From positions 2,662,282 to 2,726,281 of the forward strand of contig JAJEKV010000112.1 in NCBI GenBank assembly GCA_021234155.1: DNA of 64,000 nt. The letters are read 5' to 3'. Below the pieces are notes generated by a model. The model ran no database searches and had not been told where the DNA came from. It saw only the letters and a list, made by a program, of their open reading frames with translations. A program made the translations under genes and the position numbers. The DNA is from Isoetes taiwanensis. Taxonomy: Eukaryota; Streptophyta; Lycopodiopsida; Isoetales; Isoetaceae. Shown piece by piece: positions 22,837-34,700 of the stretch. Each line of letters begins with the position of its first letter. Within the stretch, counting starts at the first letter, position 1.

Positions 22837-23045
22837 TGTTAGAGTATTATGATGACTGTGCATGCTGAGTCATCACTTGTTGCTGACATGGCACTCTATA
22901 TTAGCCATAGTCATGCCTCATTCTAGTCAGTTCGCTCTCTAGGAGCTAGTAGGTGCTTGTGCTTCTGTCCTTGTCTTTCCTTCACAATCATAGCATTTCA
23001 TAATATTGTATAGTGTAGTTCTTATTTTGTTACATTCATCTAACA
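22837..23045 (+). mobile_element. Copia-like 3' LTR (209 bp)
   Basis: The segment begins TGTTAGAG and ends CATCTAACA, a short terminal inverted repeat with TG...CA ends, and is preceded by a polypurine tract. These are the features of a plant Ty1/copia LTR. I found no matching 5' LTR in the window, so the element appears 5'-truncated or rearranged. Confidence 0.65.
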
Positions 23046-23250
23046 TATCAAGCTCCTTGGATTGCAGTTGCTAATTGGTTTGTCAAATGCAACTGTATTT
23101 GCACAGTGGAAGTTAACATTGAGCACTTCTTAACTGTAGATTATATTCCACTTGGTTTGCACAGTTGCGGTTGGTGTTACAGCTGCAAGTTTTGTTTGTG
23201 TCATGGTATCTACAGATCCAATCAGGTAGTTATAGCTATAGGTATAGCAA

Positions 23251-23482
23251 CAGTTTATAAGTACGGTGACAGTTTCAGCCATAGTTGCAGTTACAGATCT
23301 ACTATAGTTGCTATCTAGAGCTATATTTATTGTTAGTGCCAAGGACATCTATTATTTGTGAAGTTGCAGTTTACAATTATAGTGGCAATTCCAGCTATAG
23401 TTGCAGTTATAGATCTGCTACAGCTGCTATTTGGAGCTACATTTGCTAGTACAAACACATCTATGTTTGTCGCAGTGGCAGT
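23251..23482. repeat. Tandem duplication, period 116 bp
   Basis: Two units share CAGTTTA, AGTGGCA/GGTGACA, AGCxATAGTTGCAGTTA, AGATCTxCTA and GAGCTA. Several GTTGCAGTT and AGCTATA words also recur just upstream, so the array grew from shorter words. Confidence 0.7.
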
Positions 23483-26341
23483 GGCAGTAGATGCGGTTGC
23501 ATTGCAAATTGGTTGCTTGTAAGATTGTGCAATTCTTAATATGCATTGAGAGTCATATCTGCAATCATGAGAGGACGTTAAATTATATCATAACAGGCGA
23601 CTTAGGCATAAACACATAGTTAAAAGTATATGGCCTGTATCTTCCATCATCCATATGAGCACATGTCTACAAATTCTTTTATGATGTCCTACTTCCATTT
23701 TGCGCAAGCTCAATGTCTATTATGTTTGCTCTATATAGCACTTGATTTTGCATCCTTTAGTTCCTTCTCCAAGTCTGCATAGCTCCTGAATTCCAAGTCT
23801 ACATAATTCGGATTATCATACACCTCTTTCTACAATCTGGTATTCATTATACTCATTCCATTGTTCTTATGTGCAATAACTAGTTTCTATCATTGATAAT
23901 AAAGGTTGGCACATGGGGAAACCACTGTGCATTATCTGATGTTAGTTGTTAGTGGTTGGCTTGCCGTTAGATGGTCGGACTCCTCTTGGTTCTTTTTGCT
24001 TAGGTTCTCTCTCTGTGATTTGTAGTTTGTGAGTAGTCTTCTGACCTGAATGGTCTTGATTCTGTTCCTGGTAGTGATATACCCAAAAGTATAATTATAA
24101 CCATAGAATAATGAGCAGCTAGAATACTAAAACATTAATAGCCCGACAAGGCTTGGTAATGCATAGGTTTGTAGTGTGTGCCTCAATGTCGTGTTTGTTT
24201 TAAATGATTTATTACGAAAATTTTTAGGTTGCCCCTATGGGGCCAAACCCTTGCTCATGTGGGTTGTCAGCATATCCTAAGCATATGCTGGATATTCTGA
24301 TATGCTGTGGTCCTTGGTACTGTGGTTGTCAAACTGTTCCCTATTCCACATGTTACAGTGGTGAGAATTCTCTGTCGTATTTTAGACCTATAGTAGCAGT
24401 TTATTTTGTATGTCTTTTTCTCTTCTAGAGTGATCACAACCGATTTAGATTTTGGAAGTGTACATTCCAGTATAGTACTTGAAGAATATGCTATTATTCA
24501 CAACATGAATGCCTAAGCTAAGCAAAATGCATTGGACCTCTATCATTACCAGCATAAAGTACTGACAGCTGCTTAAATGTGTGCCAATATTGGCTACTGT
24601 TCTTATTCTTAGCTTAAACATTTTGGAACATCCAATCTTATCATTCCTCGCCATATCTCATTTTAAAAAGTTTGGCATTCTCTAGCCTCATTATGTACAT
24701 GGTTCTTGAAATAAACAAGATTGTTTGGAAGTATAATGTGTTTAACAAGTGTTGCCTTATGCAGGTTGCACCGATTTCTCAGGGGCTCCCTTCCTTGACT
24801 TAATTCCCAAAAAGCCCTTCGTATTTTTAAAATTCCCAAAATGCCCTTAAATTTTAAATATTTTCCCAAATAGCCCCGTATATTTTATAGTTCTGAAATT
24901 CGTGTGTTCTTTATTTCACAGGTTGCTAAACTCTTTAGCTGCATTTTGGAAGATAAAGGTAGTTCGTTGGCTACAAAGGATTTTGTTTCTAAATGTTCGG
25001 GGTTATGGTTTTGAATTGATTGTCAAAATATGACTTTGAACTATGATTTAAGCCACTTCACCCTCCGGCCATGGAGGGCAACCCTCCATGCGCAGCACCT
25101 TGTTGCAATAATCTAAATGAGAATGTGTCCTTCAGATATATTGTAGAGGAGGATGGGATCTTTTCATCAAAGTTAAGATCCCTTGAATCGGAGTCCAAAA
25201 TCTTAAGTTATGGTCTCATAAGTCCCTCCTAAATCTGTGCAATTTTTTTGTGTATTAAAAAATAACATAACTTGCGATTTCAAACTCCATTTAGGTGACC
25301 TTACTTTCGATGAAAAGATCTTATTCTCCTTTATATTAGATCTAAAAGAAATGTTCCCATTTGGATCATCACAAAAATATTCTAGTCATTCACATAAAAA
25401 TACCCCCAAAACTAGAGGCGTTTTGTCTATTTTAGCAAAACAAAAGTGCATTTAAGTGTTTTTCCTAACATTTAATAGCAGGCGTTTTGTGAAACACGTT
25501 ACAAATTTGATACACATTTCAAATTCTCTTATTTGAAGCGCATATCATTCTCTTTCAATTTGTAACGCATTTCATTCGACCCATCAATTGCAACGCGATA
25601 CAACTTTGATTTCAAAGGCCATTTTGAAATTATATTATACATTATTAATTTTATACAAAAAAATATTTCAAAGGTAGGGACTTTCTTCTAGTGGGTTCAT
25701 AATCAAAATGAAATTGGACAACAATTTCTAGCTTACACGGGCTATAGTTTCTAGTTCTAAACTTGTTGTTAGTTGCAATAAACTAGCTGATCTTGTGTAG
25801 TTGTAAGCTATCACACAGAGAGTTGACAAAACACAGGAGTACATCAGTGTTTTCATAAATAAAACATTTCTTTGCATCAATTTGGCCGATGTTTTGTTGT
25901 TTTTTCAAGTAACGTTGGTCAGCAAACCAGCTTTGTCATGGCCAAAGATTTCTAGAAGCCAATAAAAAAGGGTGATCTTCTTGGAGCAGTTCGTGCCTGA
26001 GACGGTTTTCTTGGAACATGTTTTGCATCCTTCACGTGTCTTCAAGTTTGTCTGGAATGACCTTTTAGGGACGCCTCACATGTCACCGGAAAGTTTTTGC
26101 CGAACGTCAAGCTGTTGAGACGCTCAGGTGTAAACTGCTCCACCAGTTCCAGGATGAACGGCTCAGACGTCAAACCGGCCGTCTACATGAACTACATGTG
26201 AATACTAAAAGATTTACATGTGAGGCGCCTCTTAAGGATTTTGATCTTTGAAGGGCAGTGGGGTAATTTCTGCATTTGCATTGGGTAACGTGGGCTGACG
26301 TGGCTTAGAAATAAAAGCAGCCTATACACGATAGTTTGTTA
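23483..26341. other. Intergenic, repeat remnants
   Basis: No gene is supported. Apart from the dispersed repeat near 24230, a palindrome CCCTCCGGCCATGGAGGG lies near 25070. The last few hundred bases form the promoter region of the FtsH-like gene. Short frames here have no motifs. Confidence 0.4.
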
Positions 26342-29300
26342 ATGGAGAGAATGGCATTAACGTGGAGCATTTCTGCTCCTCTGTCGTCCGCTTCCTCCGT
26401 TCAGGCATTAGTTGAGCATGAATCGATCAAACAGAATAAATTCAATTCTTTTCATCTTAGAAATCTTGTCCAAGCAAGGGCCGGACGTATTGAAGGAGTT
26501 GGAATAGCTCCGAGTTTGGATGAAACAATCAAGTCTTTGGAGGATGCCATTGCAGTGGTGAGTTATCCTAGCTGAAATGAAACAGAAAATTGTGCTTGAG
26601 ATTGTGTCGTCTTTAAAATTCAAAATTAGAAAGTAAATTGTCTTTGGGATTGTATGTCATGTTTGTTTACATGCCGTTAGTGCCGGACTTGTCCTTATTA
26701 TGTGAAAGGAATTGAGGCGATGATGCAGAAACTGCACTGCAGAAGGAAGCTGATGCTGTTGCAGAGGTGCTTAATAAGCTTGCTGAACTAGGTTGGGCAC
26801 GGAAGTGGAAATCTTTGGCTAATACTTCGCGCCGTACGGTAATGCGTGTCTATAAACAATATTGGCAATGACACAAAACTTATTCTCTTAAATATGCTTG
26901 CAGACATTTTTACGTGAATTGACTACCCTGGGCATAAAAAACGCAGAGAATTTGGCTGTTCCTAGTGTCCGCAATGATGTAAGCTTTAGAAGCATTGTTT
27001 GCTAAAACGTTGTAAACTCCTATCATTAGCTTATTCTGACTGTTCTTCTTCATGCAGGCTGCTTTTCTTGCGACAGTAGTTGGTTCCACCAGCCTCATTG
27101 CACTATTGGGTAGCCAGCTTCCTGGGGTAATTTTCTTCCTTCCTTGTGCGTCCTCTGTCTGCTAATGTGTAATAAAGCACAATATGGCATGCTTGGGCCT
27201 TACCCATAACTAGCCGAGATAAAGAAGATGATGCATTATAAGTTAGTAGAGTGTAGGATAGACTTCATTGAACTCTTGTCTTGACTCATCATAGGGACAC
27301 TTGGGGGGGCCGTCATATGTTGAAAAACTGCTATCCTTCCATCCACCCACCCATCCAACATTGCGGCTTAATAAACCGGAAGTGCAACCTACCCACTCAT
27401 CCAGCTAAAGCATAGGGTCAACTGTAGGCTCCAGCCATAGGAGAAAATTTAAATATCTCAGATGAGCATCTCGTACTTTTAATAGTTTGGTGAAATGCTG
27501 CCAACCAATATATGCACTAGTTTGATCTTCCTTGTTGAGGAGATGTTCACAAACCGTTTCATATGCTGGACATGCAATGAGTTTTTTGAAATTTACACAC
27601 ATCACATTTTTGCTTTCTCAGATTTAGGAATCACACACAACTGGCCCGTAGGCAAGTGAACGCAATAGTACCTGCTTTATCTACAGTTTTTAAGAACAAT
27701 TGTCTTATTCTGAACAGGACTGGGGATTTTTTGTTCCATACTTAGTAGGAGCAAGCTCGTTGGTAGTTCTTGCTGTTGGAAGCATTTCACCAGGGTAAGG
27801 ATTTCATTTTGCATGTGGAGATCTTTAAGCGAGTTGGACTTTTTTTGCTATAATCTCTGCTGTCATATTTATTCTGGTGCTCAGGACAGGCTTAATGAAG
27901 CTTAAAACTATCAGACTTGCCCCATTAGGTTATCTTCATCATTGATGGTTTCTTTTAGCTTAGGACCCTGTTTTATACATCAGAAAATTTACCATTCTTG
28001 ATAAGCAGTTATGCCATGATTTTTGGGTCTATATTTTTATCAGATAAACACCCATGCCTTAGTAAGTCGTAAGCTTGGAACATGCATACTTATTTATGCA
28101 TCAGCATGCTGAAACAGTTCTGGCCAAGACAGGTCAGTTTCTCCTTGGCAGATCTGAAGTCCTGGATCTCCCAAACAAGCTCTGTTAATGCCGACCCGTG
28201 CAATTGCTTCTGTTCTTTGTGGGGTCTCTCTTTATCATGTAGTGCTCTTTGAAGCAATTCTATAAGCTTCATATAGATTTATACTGTTATTTATCCTTCA
28301 GCATATGTATATGTACTGGCATAGCGCATCATACATAACAGAGTGTGTTTATTTATTATCCATTTCTCGTTAAAAATAAAAAGGGCTTGACTGAATATTT
28401 CACAGGTTATTGCAGGCAGCGATCAATGGCTTTTCATCAGCTTTTCCCGACTATCAGGAGCGTCTTCTCAGACATGAAGCTGCTCATTTTTTGGGTGAGG
28501 ATAAGAAAGAACAAAAAATCATAATGTTGTTGATAATGCATATTCTCACTCTCATGGACAATAGAGAGTTAAGGATGAGGTTAGAGTGCACTTTTAAGGT
28601 ATAAATTATTACCTTCTACTTCCCAGATATCTCGGCAAACTTGTTTGCCTTGTGTTTTGGCTTTCCTTTTCGTGGTTCTGGTGTGGCTCTTCTCAATTAA
28701 TCCTATCAGGTCTATGTTGTTAATATTTGAGTTTTTAATTTCTACATGCCTTACAGAATCAAGTTTGCATAATTGAGTTATACATGTTTTAAAAAATCGG
28801 TTGTATTTGTATTATGTTTATTTGGTATAAGTATTAAATGCTTAGCTGTTTCTACCGGGGACGTGCTGGTCTGTGCATCTCTTTTCTGTAGAGATTTTAT
28901 ATTACTTTGGTTAAATGTTATATACTTGTGTGAATGATTTTTATTAAATTCATATTGTTTTTCATCATGCTCCCATTTTTTGTTGCAGCTGCATATTTGG
29001 TTGGGTTGCCTATAATTGGCTATTCTTTAGATATAGGGAAGGAACACGTGAACTTGATAGATGAAAAGTTACAAAGAAGGTTATATCAAGGAGCTTTGGA
29101 TGCAAAAGAGCTTGACAGGTATACTGATGGAAAAACACTTACCGTAGGAAGTACAAACGAAAGTTTGATAGACAAAAAGGGGAAATGCGAAATTATAATT
29201 TATTTTATCTGAATAAAATGGTATGAGCTTTTCATGGGATTTATCCCCCGTCTATTTATTATCAAAGATAATACATAGGGAACTTGAGGACATTTTGTTG

Positions 29301-29843
29301 TCCATTGTGGCAGATTAGCGGTTGTTTCCATGGCTGGATTGGCTGCAGAAGGGTTGAAGTATGATAAAGTTATAGGACAATCAGCTGATTTATTTACTCT
29401 GCAGGTGAGTGAAAAGTTTATTGATACAATCACATTGGGCGTAGTAAAATCATATTTCTTATATATGTTCAGAGATTGATGAACAAATCAAAGCCAACAT
29501 TGTCAGCTGATCAGCAGCAAAATCTTACACGATGGGCCGTGAGTGTCTAAGCCTTTCGTCCCATGTTTGTTGCTTCAGTTTAGCCAAGTCATTTAACATG
29601 TCTTTTAACTATGTTCCACGGAAGCTTAACTAAAGTTACACGTAACCGTATTTATAAAGATACAAAAGTGTCTGTACGTCTTATCCACCATGTCACTAAA
29701 ATCCATATGTTCTGTTTTTGCAGGTTTTGTATTCAGGGGCCCTTTTGAAGAACAACGCCAAAACATATGAAGCATTGATGAATGCTATGTCACAGAAGAA
29801 CTCAGTATTTCAATGCATAAAGGCAATAGAAGAGCATGATTGA
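26342..29843 (+). CDS. Chloroplast FtsH/M41-like membrane metalloprotease, 10 exons
   Basis: Ten exons splice in frame into 342 residues, matching the usual length (about 340) of the plant family that includes Arabidopsis At5g27290 and is related to VIR3. Exons: 26342-26557, 26743-26838, 26904-26978, 27058-27126, 27718-27794, 28406-28494, 28989-29118, 29314-29404, 29473-29538, 29724-29843. Residues 1-40 are Ser/Ala-rich and resemble a transit peptide. Two membrane segments lie at about 130-150 and 156-176. HEAAH at 201-205 is the HExxH zinc site, followed by YLVGLPIIGYSLDIGKEHVN. A GLAAEGLKYDKVIGQSADL stretch corresponds to the third-ligand region of M41 proteases. There is no AAA+ ATPase domain, as is usual for this family. 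All later boundaries are GT-AG with matching phase. Only the exon 2 acceptor is uncertain, because a coding-like DDAETALQ stretch just upstream is excluded. A plastid location and proteolytic role are inferred from the family. Confidence 0.9.
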
Positions 29844-30540
29844 AATAAATAAAATTCTCTTTTAACTAGTCAATAAAAACTAACCTTTACACCGCTGTCT
29901 ATTATCTTCACTGGTGTGCATTAGGTTAGTGAATTGTGCTATCAGACAGTATCTGACCACCCAAGAGTAAAGAATTCGGCATATTCACCTTAAGAATAAT
30001 TCCACGAGGGGAACAATTTTGGAGTTAAGCTTGTTACAACAGAGCACCTTGTAATCACGGACATTTTGGGGACCGTCATATGTCCCTAGATGCTGCCACG
30101 TGAGATGATGTAAAAAAATACTATCTAGCTATTTATCCCAAAGGCCGATTGATCTTTGTGGATGATAAAAACCATTCTATTCTATTCAAAAATGCGGTCA
30201 AACCAGATTAAATATTTTATTCACACGTGGAAATGTGTTACGGTAAACCTAATAAATGTCACATGTCGTAATGCAAAACATCGTGCTAAGTTCCTCAAAA
30301 AAGAATGTGTGTTTTGCATTCCATTATCATCTAGGAATATCCTATAAATGTCTCGTAGATACACTATGGTAGCTTTGATCCAACTTTTCTCCAATACACA
30401 CTAAGACATTCTAAAGTTATACACGTGTACACAAGGCTAGATGTATGCATGCAAACATCACTCATTATACTACAAATTGCTTTAATTTTTATCAACCATA
30501 GAGAAAGGTTGTACTAAGTTACTACAACTGTGCCTTAGGT
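29844..30540. other. 3' flank of the FtsH-like gene, no gene
   Basis: AATAAATAAAA, just after the stop, may serve as a near-upstream polyadenylation element. No other gene is seen. Confidence 0.4.
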
Positions 30541-31680
30541 TATCTTTTAGTGCACCCATTAGAAGCTGACTCACACCTACTGCCGATTCCAAAGCATCAC
30601 ACATGAGGAAAGCATTACCCATGTGGCTCAACGTCTGTATCGACTGAACATCTATTTGACAACTGCCATGTACTACCAATTCTAAAAGAATCACCTATTG
30701 AGGAGTCATACCTACTATCTATGGGGAGCTTACTCCCACTTACTACCATTTCCAAAGTATTGCATATTTTAAAAACTTTCTATTTTTGGACTGAGCTTGC
30801 ACACCCACTGTCAATTCCAAAGCATAATTAAGGAAAGCATCACCTTTTAAAAACTTTCTATTCTTGGACTAAGCTTGCACACCCACTGTCAATTCCAAAG
30901 CATAATTAAGGAAAACATTACCCATGTGGCTCAACATCTAATATTACCAATTCTAATGAATCACCTATTGAGGAGTCATACCTACTACCCATGAGGAGCT
31001 TACTCCCACCTACTACCATTTCCAAAGCATTGCATATCTTGAAAACTTTCTATTTTTAGACTAAGGTGCCTATAAATGAGCATTTGGAACATTCCAGAAC
31101 ATTCTTTTTTGGCTTTTTACAAAGATTCAAACAACTTTCTATTTTTAGACTAAGGGACTTACTTATGAGACTTTCTATTCTTGGACTGAGCTGCTTGCTC
31201 ATGAGCAACTAAGCATGTAGAACATTCTACTTTGCCTCTTTGCAATTTTTCAACAAACTTCTTATTTTTAGACTAAGGTGCTTATCCATGAGCATCTATA
31301 GAACTATCCAGAACATCCTATTTTGATTTTTTGCAAAGTTTAAAAAAAAAAGTTTCTATTTTTGGACTGAGGTGCCCACCCATGAGCATTTGGAACATTC
31401 CAGAACATTCTATTTTGATTGTATGAGAAGTTTCAAAAAACATTCTATTTTAGACTGAGGTGTTTACTCTGAGCATCTAGAACATTCCAGAACATGCTAT
31501 TTTGGCTGCTTGCAAAGTTTCAAAAAAACTTTCCATTTATAGACCGAGGTGCTTACTCCGAGTATCTAAAAAATTCCAGAACATTCTATTTTAGCTCCTC
31601 GCAAAGTTTTAACACTTTCTATTTTTAGATTGAAGATCATTCCAGAACATTCTAGAACATCCTAGAGCATTCTTGAATTG
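30540..31680. repeat. Complex tandem repeat array
   Basis: Two related families adjoin. From 30540 to 31060, blocks such as TCACCTATTGAGGAGTCATA, CTTACTCCCACxTACTACCA and CACCCACTGTCAATTCCAAA recur. From 31060 to 31680, units of roughly 80-95 bp carry CTTTCTATTTTTAGACTAAG, GTGCTTAxxCATGAGCAT and a GAACATTCCAGAACATTCT core. The units are diverged but clearly in series. I see no coding capacity. Confidence 0.85.
31087..31677. promoter_or_regulatory. Cluster of heat-shock-element-like sites
   Basis: Alternating GAA and TTC triplets with 2-base spacing, the heat shock factor binding pattern, occur in successive repeat units: 31087-31104 and 31393-31410 (four perfect triplets each), 31480-31492, 31574-31586, and imperfect sites at 31220 and 31301-31318. 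The last site (31640-31677) has eight consecutive alternating triplets, six of them perfect. The arrangement is directly visible. Whether it drives any transcript is unknown; no recognised gene starts nearby. Confidence 0.6.
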
Positions 31681-31724
31681 ATCAGACCTCACCCTTAACT
31701 ATATGTGAATTTCTTTATTTTAAC

Positions 31725-31890
31725 GAAATAATGTTTGGCCTAATAGTAAGTATGGGGGGTTCAGATGGCAAGGACCAGGGTTTAAATCTCTCATACAACT
31801 AAAATGGAAGGAGAGGATAGAGGGCCGAGATCCTGCCACTCTCTTTTACCGTTGATGTGGGTGGAGAGACTCACTCACTCACTTAGGATT
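31725..31890 (+). mobile_element. SINE-like tRNA-derived unit
   Basis: TGGCCTAATAGTAAG resembles an RNA polymerase III A box, and GACCAGGGTTTAAATCTC about 35 bases later resembles a B box. This spacing and wording is typical of plant tRNA-derived SINEs. The tail GAGAGACTCACTCACTCACT is simple and repetitive. No clear target duplication is seen. Confidence 0.5.
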
Positions 31891-32010
31891 ATTTATATCT
31901 GATCTAATTAAAACACTCCTCATTTTCTCAGTGCTCAGATGTATGCATTGACATAACGAACTGCACTATATGTTCTTTGCATTGCAAAAGATGCTGATAA
32001 AATATAGATT

Positions 32011-32555
32011 ACTAGGCATCCCCATTTGTGCCTTCTATTTTATAGGTGGTACAGGATGCAAAGCGTAACACGTGTAATCTTAGATGATTGGACCATAGTT
32101 TGACCAAAAGTCACGTTATCGAAATTGTTATTTGCACAGTTGAAAGATGTTTTGGTCTCATGTCTAAAAAATTTGGACTGAGAATCCCAATGTTAAGGCT
32201 ATTCAAAATCAAACAATTCCCAAAAAAATGATTATGTCAACATTACAATCCATTATCAATACAATTATCTTCTGTGTTTGAAGGAAAGGGCATATGTTAC
32301 ATATGATTGTTGATGGTTTTGGCAGGTATAAGCATGCCAAAACCATACATTGAAGACCTCATAAAATAGGATTTGGAGCTTGTTGCATGGTTTGGGATTT
32401 TTATTCACTAGGCATCCCCATTTGTGTCTTCTATTTTATAGGTGGTACAGAATGCAAAGCGTAACACAACGAGTAATCTTAGATGGTTGGACCATAGTTT
32501 CAAAAAAGTCACGTTGTTGAAATTGTTGTTTGCACATTTGAAAGATAATTCGTCT
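32011..32555. repeat. Direct repeat, about 145 bp, offset about 395 bp
   Basis: Two copies (32011-32160 and 32406-32555) begin ACTAGGCATCCCCATTTGTG and share CTTCTATTTTATAGGTGGTA and GGACCATAGTTT. The second copy has small insertions and substitutions. The 250 bp between them shows no coding sequence. Confidence 0.8.
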
Positions 32556-32579
32556 CACAATTTTTGCATTTGCAGCACC

Positions 32580-33040
32580 TTTTGGTTGTGGAGTGCAAGG
32601 CTGAGTGGTAGTTAGCCCACCTTATCTCCAGCAAACACATCTGCATCTAGCTCCATAAGTGTATACAAGACTTCCCCCGTGTCTCAATTTGCATCAGCCA
32701 AGTGAGCGCCAAACTCTGTACAGAAAAAGGTAAATTTCCTGCATCATGGAGCATTAAGCAAAAAACTAGTTTTCAGCCGAAAAATGTGAAGAATTCCATG
32801 GTTTTTTATCGGAAAACTTCCGAAGATTTTTTTTTTATATCTCAGGTAGGCTGCAAGGGTTCCTCGGAAATTGACTTTCACTGCCCCCTTCCCAAGCAAC
32901 CACTTCACAGCATTGTTTTTCCCATTCGATGACGCATGGTGCAAGGCTGTTCCGTTTTTTTTTTTTATCTACAAGATTTACGTCATCATCTATAAGCAGC
33001 TCCATCACGAGGACAATTTCGCATCTAGCAGCAAAACAGA
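32580..33040 (-). pseudogene. Ankyrin-repeat gene fragment, frameshifted
   Basis: Read on the minus strand, a stretch ending DDDVNLVDKKK runs into a 12-base A run. In another frame the sequence continues GTALHHASSNGKNNAVKWLL then GKGA, a classic ankyrin-repeat pattern. Further on, EFGAHLADAN, stop, DTGEVLYTLMELDADVFAGD is a third ankyrin-like unit. The homopolymer frameshift and in-frame stops show a decayed copy. The parent is probably a plant ankyrin-repeat protein; which one cannot be told. Confidence 0.65.
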
Positions 33041-34365
33041 AAGGAGCCGGAATAGGTCTAGGGGAGAGTGGCCACCTATTGCGCCAGTACCATTCGCGCA
33101 CGTGGAAAATCCATTTACTGCTTTTAGGGTTCGATTTAGAGCTGCAATTAGTGTTCCGATTAGGCTACGCAGACGAAGGCGGCCATAGCTTGGATTCTAC
33201 GCAGAGGAAGGTGACCATAGCTTTCATTATACTGTTGTAAGTTCTTTGCTTCTCTTGCGTGCCGGAAAATGTATTTGTGTATGTTCCATTTTCACTGCAA
33301 CGCCTATGACGAGAACTATGGACGTGGTGTTGAAACTGAGGCTGACATTGCAGTATTGCTGACCTTATTGCCTCAAGAAGATTGCCGAATTGGAGATTTC
33401 TTTCTGGATAGGAAACAAGTGGGTTTTGAAATTTGAACACATACATCTGTTATACAAAGGTCGATTCTGCGACTTTGATCTGGAGAATTGATCGTGCCTT
33501 AATATTTCCATGACATAAACTGAACTTTATCATGATTTTGTAGGCACCATGCACAAGGGGATAGATCATAGATGATGTGCTGTTTATTTTGAGCATAATG
33601 GATCAGGAACAGCTACAATATTAGAAATAATTAATTTGCTAAGCACAGTGCTATGGTATGAACTCATTTTATTTCTGCTACATGTACTTGTTAAGTTCAA
33701 AGATTGAGATTTATGAATTTACAGAGATAAAAGGTGCCAGACTGGATTTGGCCAGTCTGGAGATAAAGTGTGCCAGACTTCAATGCTTATAAAGTTTTCT
33801 AGAAGCAAATCTGAGGTATGACTGTTGTATCATATTTAATCTGAGGTATGACAGTTTTTTACCAACTCTGAGGAAGCTTTTTATTTATTAGTAGGTTTTG
33901 ATATAGATAGATAGTATTTTTACGTCATACTGCAGTTTGCAAAACATTCTTGTTGTAAAGGAAACTTGGATTCATAATTCCATGACCAAGAAAGAGATGT
34001 TGCAGTACGATAATTATGTCTATGTCAATAGGTGATATTCCATGTCGTTTCTCTTATAGGATCTAATTAGCTAAAAAGATGGCGTTGAATAAATCTGTTG
34101 TATGCATTTTCATTATAACATTAAGCTAATATTGCATTTAAATAACAGTGTTGAAGAAAGAGGTATTTATAAGTTGAGAAGAACGACGGTCACATTCTCG
34201 AAAAGGTGGCATTTCTGTACGACTGTGTTTTCACAATCTGTGATCAAACAACTCATTTGAATCAGTAAATTGCTTCGTTAAGGTAGAGAGAGCCTATATA
34301 GAGGAGTTTGTTTACATATAATATTACATTGCTTTGTTTATTCAGTTATGCAGTTCATCAGCTCA
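33041..34365. other. No supported gene
   Basis: No gene is recognised. A perfect 9-bp-arm hairpin, CCAGACTGG...CCAGTCTGG, lies near 33737-33760, with a partial further copy of its arm just after it. The long frames near 32.9-33.4 kb are shadows of the ankyrin pseudogene region and low-complexity sequence. Confidence 0.4.
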
Positions 34366-34669
34366 TGTTTACGTACCCGTATTTTACGTTTACGTACGTC
34401 CCGTACCTTCCTCACAGTACTATACGTACTATACCTATAAGTTGACAGGTCAAATTGAGCTCTTGTTTTATTAATACAGTACTTAACGTATTAATACGTA
34501 AAGTACGTATGATACGTACTTAAAAAAAAAAAGTCCAAATGACATTAGATCAATAAAATTGGTAAAATCATACATTAGGAAAAATATATTGTTATATGTT
34601 ATAGAATAGGGAAATTATGGAATTGTGATTTTTTTTTTTTAACAAAAAAAGAAAATTCAAATCCCTATG

Positions 34670-34700
<31 letters not shown>

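Noticed and set aside
30540-31680. CRISPR-like array
   Set aside because: The repeats are long, diverged and lack uniform spacers, and the window is plant nuclear DNA.
32835-33446. Separate gene frames around the ankyrin block
   Set aside because: Overlapping frames on both strands; only the ankyrin pieces have recognisable homology.
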